From Bacillota bacterium (GTDB taxonomy: Bacteria; Bacillota; Bacilli; Bacillales_B; DSM-18226), in NCBI GenBank assembly GCA_030705665.1, contig JAUZQA010000328.1:1-5113 (forward strand): a DNA stretch of 5,113 bases, written 5' to 3'. Made by a program: the position numbers and the translations under genes. Below, piece by piece: positions 5,068-5,113 of the stretch. The stretch's first letter is position 1. Each line of letters starts with the position of its first letter. Under the pieces are notes generated by a model. The model was not told the origin of the DNA, ran no database searches, and saw only the letters and a list, made by a program, of their open reading frames with translations.

Positions 5068-5090
5068 AAACAAATAGGAGGAATTTTAAA

Positions 5091-5113
5091 ATGGCAAAAT
5101 GGACAGTAGACCA
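5091..5113 (+). CDS. Start of a probable YceI-family protein gene (partial)
   Basis: Only seven full codons are visible, MAKWTVD plus a first CA of the next codon (H or Q). The start is well supported by AGGAGG (5076-5081) nine bases upstream and by the promoter at 4977-5006. The N-terminus fits the opening of cytosolic YceI-family proteins of Bacillus relatives (typically K-W-x-V-D followed by a histidine-serine pair). These are lipocalin-like barrels; characterised members bind long-chain polyisoprenoids such as quinone precursors. With so few residues the family call is tentative, though the gene itself is secure. Two MhqR-like operators suggest induction by quinones or related electrophiles. 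Confidence 0.6.

Overview
The window looks like chromosomal DNA from a low-GC Gram-positive bacterium, most likely a member of the Bacillaceae. The evidence is AT-rich sequence, strong AGGAGG-type ribosome binding sites, sigma-A promoters with extended -10 boxes, many rho-independent terminators, and protein families typical of Bacillus relatives. No phage, insertion sequence, CRISPR array, tRNA or rRNA was seen.

Layout. (1) 1-474, plus strand: the C-terminal 157 codons of a FabF-type beta-ketoacyl-ACP synthase, closed by a long hairpin. (2) 548-2885, minus strand: a regulator/efflux module. A BmrR/BltR-like MerR activator (1996-2820) lies upstream of an MFS transporter (624-1808). The gap between them holds a textbook MerR-type promoter (19-bp spacer with a dyad inside), so the regulator probably activates the transporter. 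(3) 2921-3599, minus strand: a short YjbR/MmcQ-family gene whose likely start is 72 bases inside the longest open frame. A 52-codon ORF overlaps its stop by ATGA and ends in a terminator; a second terminator follows. (4) 3712-4291, minus strand: a monocistronic MaoC-like (R)-hydratase gene with promoter and terminator. (5) 4393-4863, minus strand: a decayed DUF4279-type gene with a nonsense codon, a frameshift and a lost start, still followed by a hairpin terminator. (6) 4977-5113, plus strand: the promoter, two MhqR-like operators and first eight codons of a probable YceI-family gene.

The most unusual structure is a shared 5' region. The MerR gene and the MaoC gene have nearly identical first ten codons (28 of 29 bases over the compared stretch). 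Their leaders and promoters align without gaps (about 49 of 65 bases). The similarity continues with gaps into degenerate repeat-like sequence further upstream. This suggests an old local duplication that placed two unrelated genes under sister promoters.

The second point of interest is the pair of MhqR-box-like dyads in front of the YceI-like gene, 43 bases apart, which suggests quinone or electrophile control of a possible isoprenoid-binding protein. Overall the window resembles an accessory stress and detoxification region next to a fatty-acid gene. I see no clearly new multi-gene system; the novelty is in regulatory architecture and one unassigned small ORF. The stretches 1875-1995, 2956-3006, 3600-3711 and 4864-4976 hold nothing I can name.
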